Assembly (NCBI GenBank): GCA_949283985.1
Contig: CASDUM010000043.1
Location: forward strand, 1-5,743
Length of the DNA stretch: 5,743 bases
From: an uncultured Mycoplasmataceae bacterium
GTDB taxonomy: Bacteria; Bacillota_I; Bacilli_A; Mycoplasmatales; Mycoplasmoidaceae
Direction: 5' to 3'
Both the position numbers and the translations under genes were made by a program. The first letter of the stretch is position 1, and each line of letters opens with the position of its first letter. Below the pieces are notes generated by a model. The model was not told where the DNA came from. It was given only the letters and a program-made list of their open reading frames with translations, and searched no databases. Shown here in pieces: positions 4,584 through 5,743 of this stretch.

Positions 4584-5743
4584 ATGACTAATATTTTAAA
4601 CATTTATAAACCTATTGGAATTACTTCGAATGATTTAGTTCAATATGTTAAATTTAAATTAAATTTAAAAAAAGTCGGACATGCAGGCACACTTGATCCA
4701 ATGGCAACTGGTGTTATGGTAATTGGTATTAATAGCGGAACAAAAAAATTATCAGAATTAATACTAGATGATAAAGAATATATTGCAGAAATATCTTTTG
4801 GAAAATCAACTACGACATATGATGTTACTGGAGAAGTTACAAATATTTGTGATTCATTTAATATAAGTAGAAATGAAATAGAAAACTATATTAATGATTT
4901 AATTAATAATGGATATGAACAAATCCCTCCTTTGAATTCTGCTATTAAAATTAATGGAAAAAAATTATATGAATATGCAAGAAATAATCAAGAAGTTATT
5001 CTAGAAAAAAGAAAAGTTAATATATTATCATATGAAATATTAAAATTTGATGGAAAAATATTAGAAGTAAAACTTAAAGTTTCAAAAGGATTTTATGTTA
5101 GAAGTTTTGCAAATGATATAGGACAATATTTTAAATGCAATGCTTATCTATCTTCATTAATTAGAATTACATCTGGTGATTTTAAAATTGAAGATTCAAT
5201 TGAGATGAATAATATAATGAGTTTATCAAATTCAATTAGTGATATTGCTTTGATAAAGGAAAAAATTAATGTAGAAAATTTAATTATAGGACATTTTGAT
5301 TTAATACATAAAGGACATACAAAATTATTATCTAAAAAAAATATATCAGTACTAACATTTTTAAATAATCCTTCTAAGTCAATTGATTTTTATAGTTTTG
5401 ATGAAAGAATTAATAATATTAAAAGTTTTAACCCTGACAATATTTTTTTTCTTGATATTAAAAAAAATAATTATTCAAAAGATGAATTTATTAATATCTT
5501 AAAAGAGAAATTTAATATTAACAAAATAATAATCGGTTCAGATTTCAGATTTGGAAAAAATAGACAGGGAGCTCCTGTCGATTTAGAAAAAGAATTTAAC
5601 GTAGAAATAATTGATAAAAATGATTTAGCTACATCAAAAATTAAGAAAGAAATAGAAGATGGAGATATCAATTTTGTAAATAATCACTTATTTCAAAACA
5701 TTTTTATTTCAGGTATAGTGTGTCATGGGAGAAAGATTGGTAG
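4584..5743 (+). CDS. truB/ribF: TruB-RibF fusion: tRNA pseudouridine-55 synthase joined to FMN adenylyltransferase/riboflavin kinase (3' end outside window)
   Basis: One reading frame runs without any stop (TAA, TAG or TGA) from ATG 4584 to the window edge, 386 complete codons. Residues 1 to about 215 are TruB, which converts U55 of tRNA to pseudouridine: NIYKPIGITS, GHAGTLDPMATGVMV with catalytic D38, Y66 in KEYIAEISFG, QIPPLNSAIKINGKKLYEYA and GFYVRSFANDIG (R173). The C-terminal PUA-like domain of longer TruB proteins is missing. After a linker of about 15-20 residues, RibF begins. Its nucleotidyltransferase half has IIGHFDLIHKGH (HxGH at 242-245) and IIIGSDFRFGKNRQG (G318-G324). The usual SSTxxR is changed to ATSKIK (349-354). 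The riboflavin kinase half has just started at FISGIVCHGRKIG (374-386) when the window ends. Start: AAGG at 4573-4576, 7 nt before ATG. Internal ATGs at 5205 and 5217 lack ribosome binding sites. truB and ribF are neighbours in many Firmicutes, so fusion by loss of the truB stop is plausible. Confidence 0.9.
   Translation, partial: MTNILNIYKPIGITSNDLVQYVKFKLNLKKVGHAGTLDPMATGVMVIGINSGTKKLSELILDDKEYIAEISFGKSTTTYDVTGEVTNICDSFNISRNEIENYINDLINNGYEQIPPLNSAIKINGKKLYEYARNNQEVILEKRKVNILSYEILKFDGKILEVKLKVSKGFYVRSFANDIGQYFKCNAYLSSLIRITSGDFKIEDSIEMNNIMSLSNSISDIALIKEKINVENLIIGHFDLIHKGHTKLLSKKNISVLTFLNNPSKSIDFYSFDERINNIKSFNPDNIFFLDIKKNNYSKDEFINILKEKFNINKIIIGSDFRFGKNRQGAPVDLEKEFNVEIIDKNDLATSKIKKEIEDGDINFVNNHLFQNIFISGIVCHGRKIG

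Noticed and set aside
5471..5671. Minus-strand open frame opposite the RibF region
   Set aside because: Overlaps the conserved GSDFRFG-coding region on the + strand and shows only composition typical of antisense AT-rich code; not a gene. The same holds for minus-strand frames at 1010-1192 and 2925-3128.
1..5743. Mobile elements, CRISPR arrays, tRNA genes, riboswitches, antiphage systems
   Set aside because: No repeats with spacers, transposase or nuclease motifs, tRNA cloverleaf or conserved leader was seen; nearly all sequence is occupied by housekeeping genes.

Overview
The window is a compact, strongly AT-rich piece of a mollicute (Mycoplasma-type) chromosome with every gene on the + strand. 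Genetic code 4 is needed: five in-frame TGA codons (51-53, 324-326, 1296-1298, 4180-4182, 4291-4293) interrupt otherwise continuous, clearly homologous proteins and read sensibly as Trp. Of the seven stop codons visible, six are TAA and one is TAG. The exact species cannot be named from the sequence; a hominis-group mycoplasma is only a guess.

Layout. (1) 1-422: the 3' part of pgsA, a phosphatidylglycerophosphate synthase with the CDP-alcohol phosphotransferase signature. (2) 440-826: rpmE (ribosomal protein L31) as its own unit, with a good sigma-70-type promoter upstream and a GC-capped hairpin terminator downstream. (3) 855-4440: a tightly packed operon of prfA (RF1), prmC (RF1 glutamine methyltransferase), tsaC (threonylcarbamoyl-AMP synthase), rpiB (ribose-5-phosphate isomerase B) and a two-domain regulator with a degraded receiver-like half and an OmpR/PhoB winged helix. 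The spacings are +1, +1, -17 and +1 nt, which suggests one transcript with translational coupling. A terminator closes it at 4478-4513. (4) 4584 to the window end: one uninterrupted reading frame that begins as TruB (tRNA pseudouridine-55 synthase) and continues in frame into RibF (FMN adenylyltransferase, then the start of riboflavin kinase). The frame is still open at the edge.

Functional logic. The rpmE-prfA-prmC-tsaC-rpiB order is the remnant of a string known from Firmicutes (in Bacillus subtilis rpmE-tdk-prfA-prmC-...-ywlC-...-ywlF/rpiB), here without tdk and other members. RF1 and the enzyme that methylates its GGQ glutamine are adjacent. tsaC and truB add tRNA modification (t6A37 and psi55), and pgsA, rpiB and ribF are basic lipid, pentose and flavin enzymes.

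The two items most worth attention are the in-frame TruB-RibF fusion and the orphan response-regulator-like protein at the end of the prfA operon. No mobile elements, CRISPR arrays, tRNA or rRNA genes were seen, and no gene-free stretch exceeds about 145 nt.
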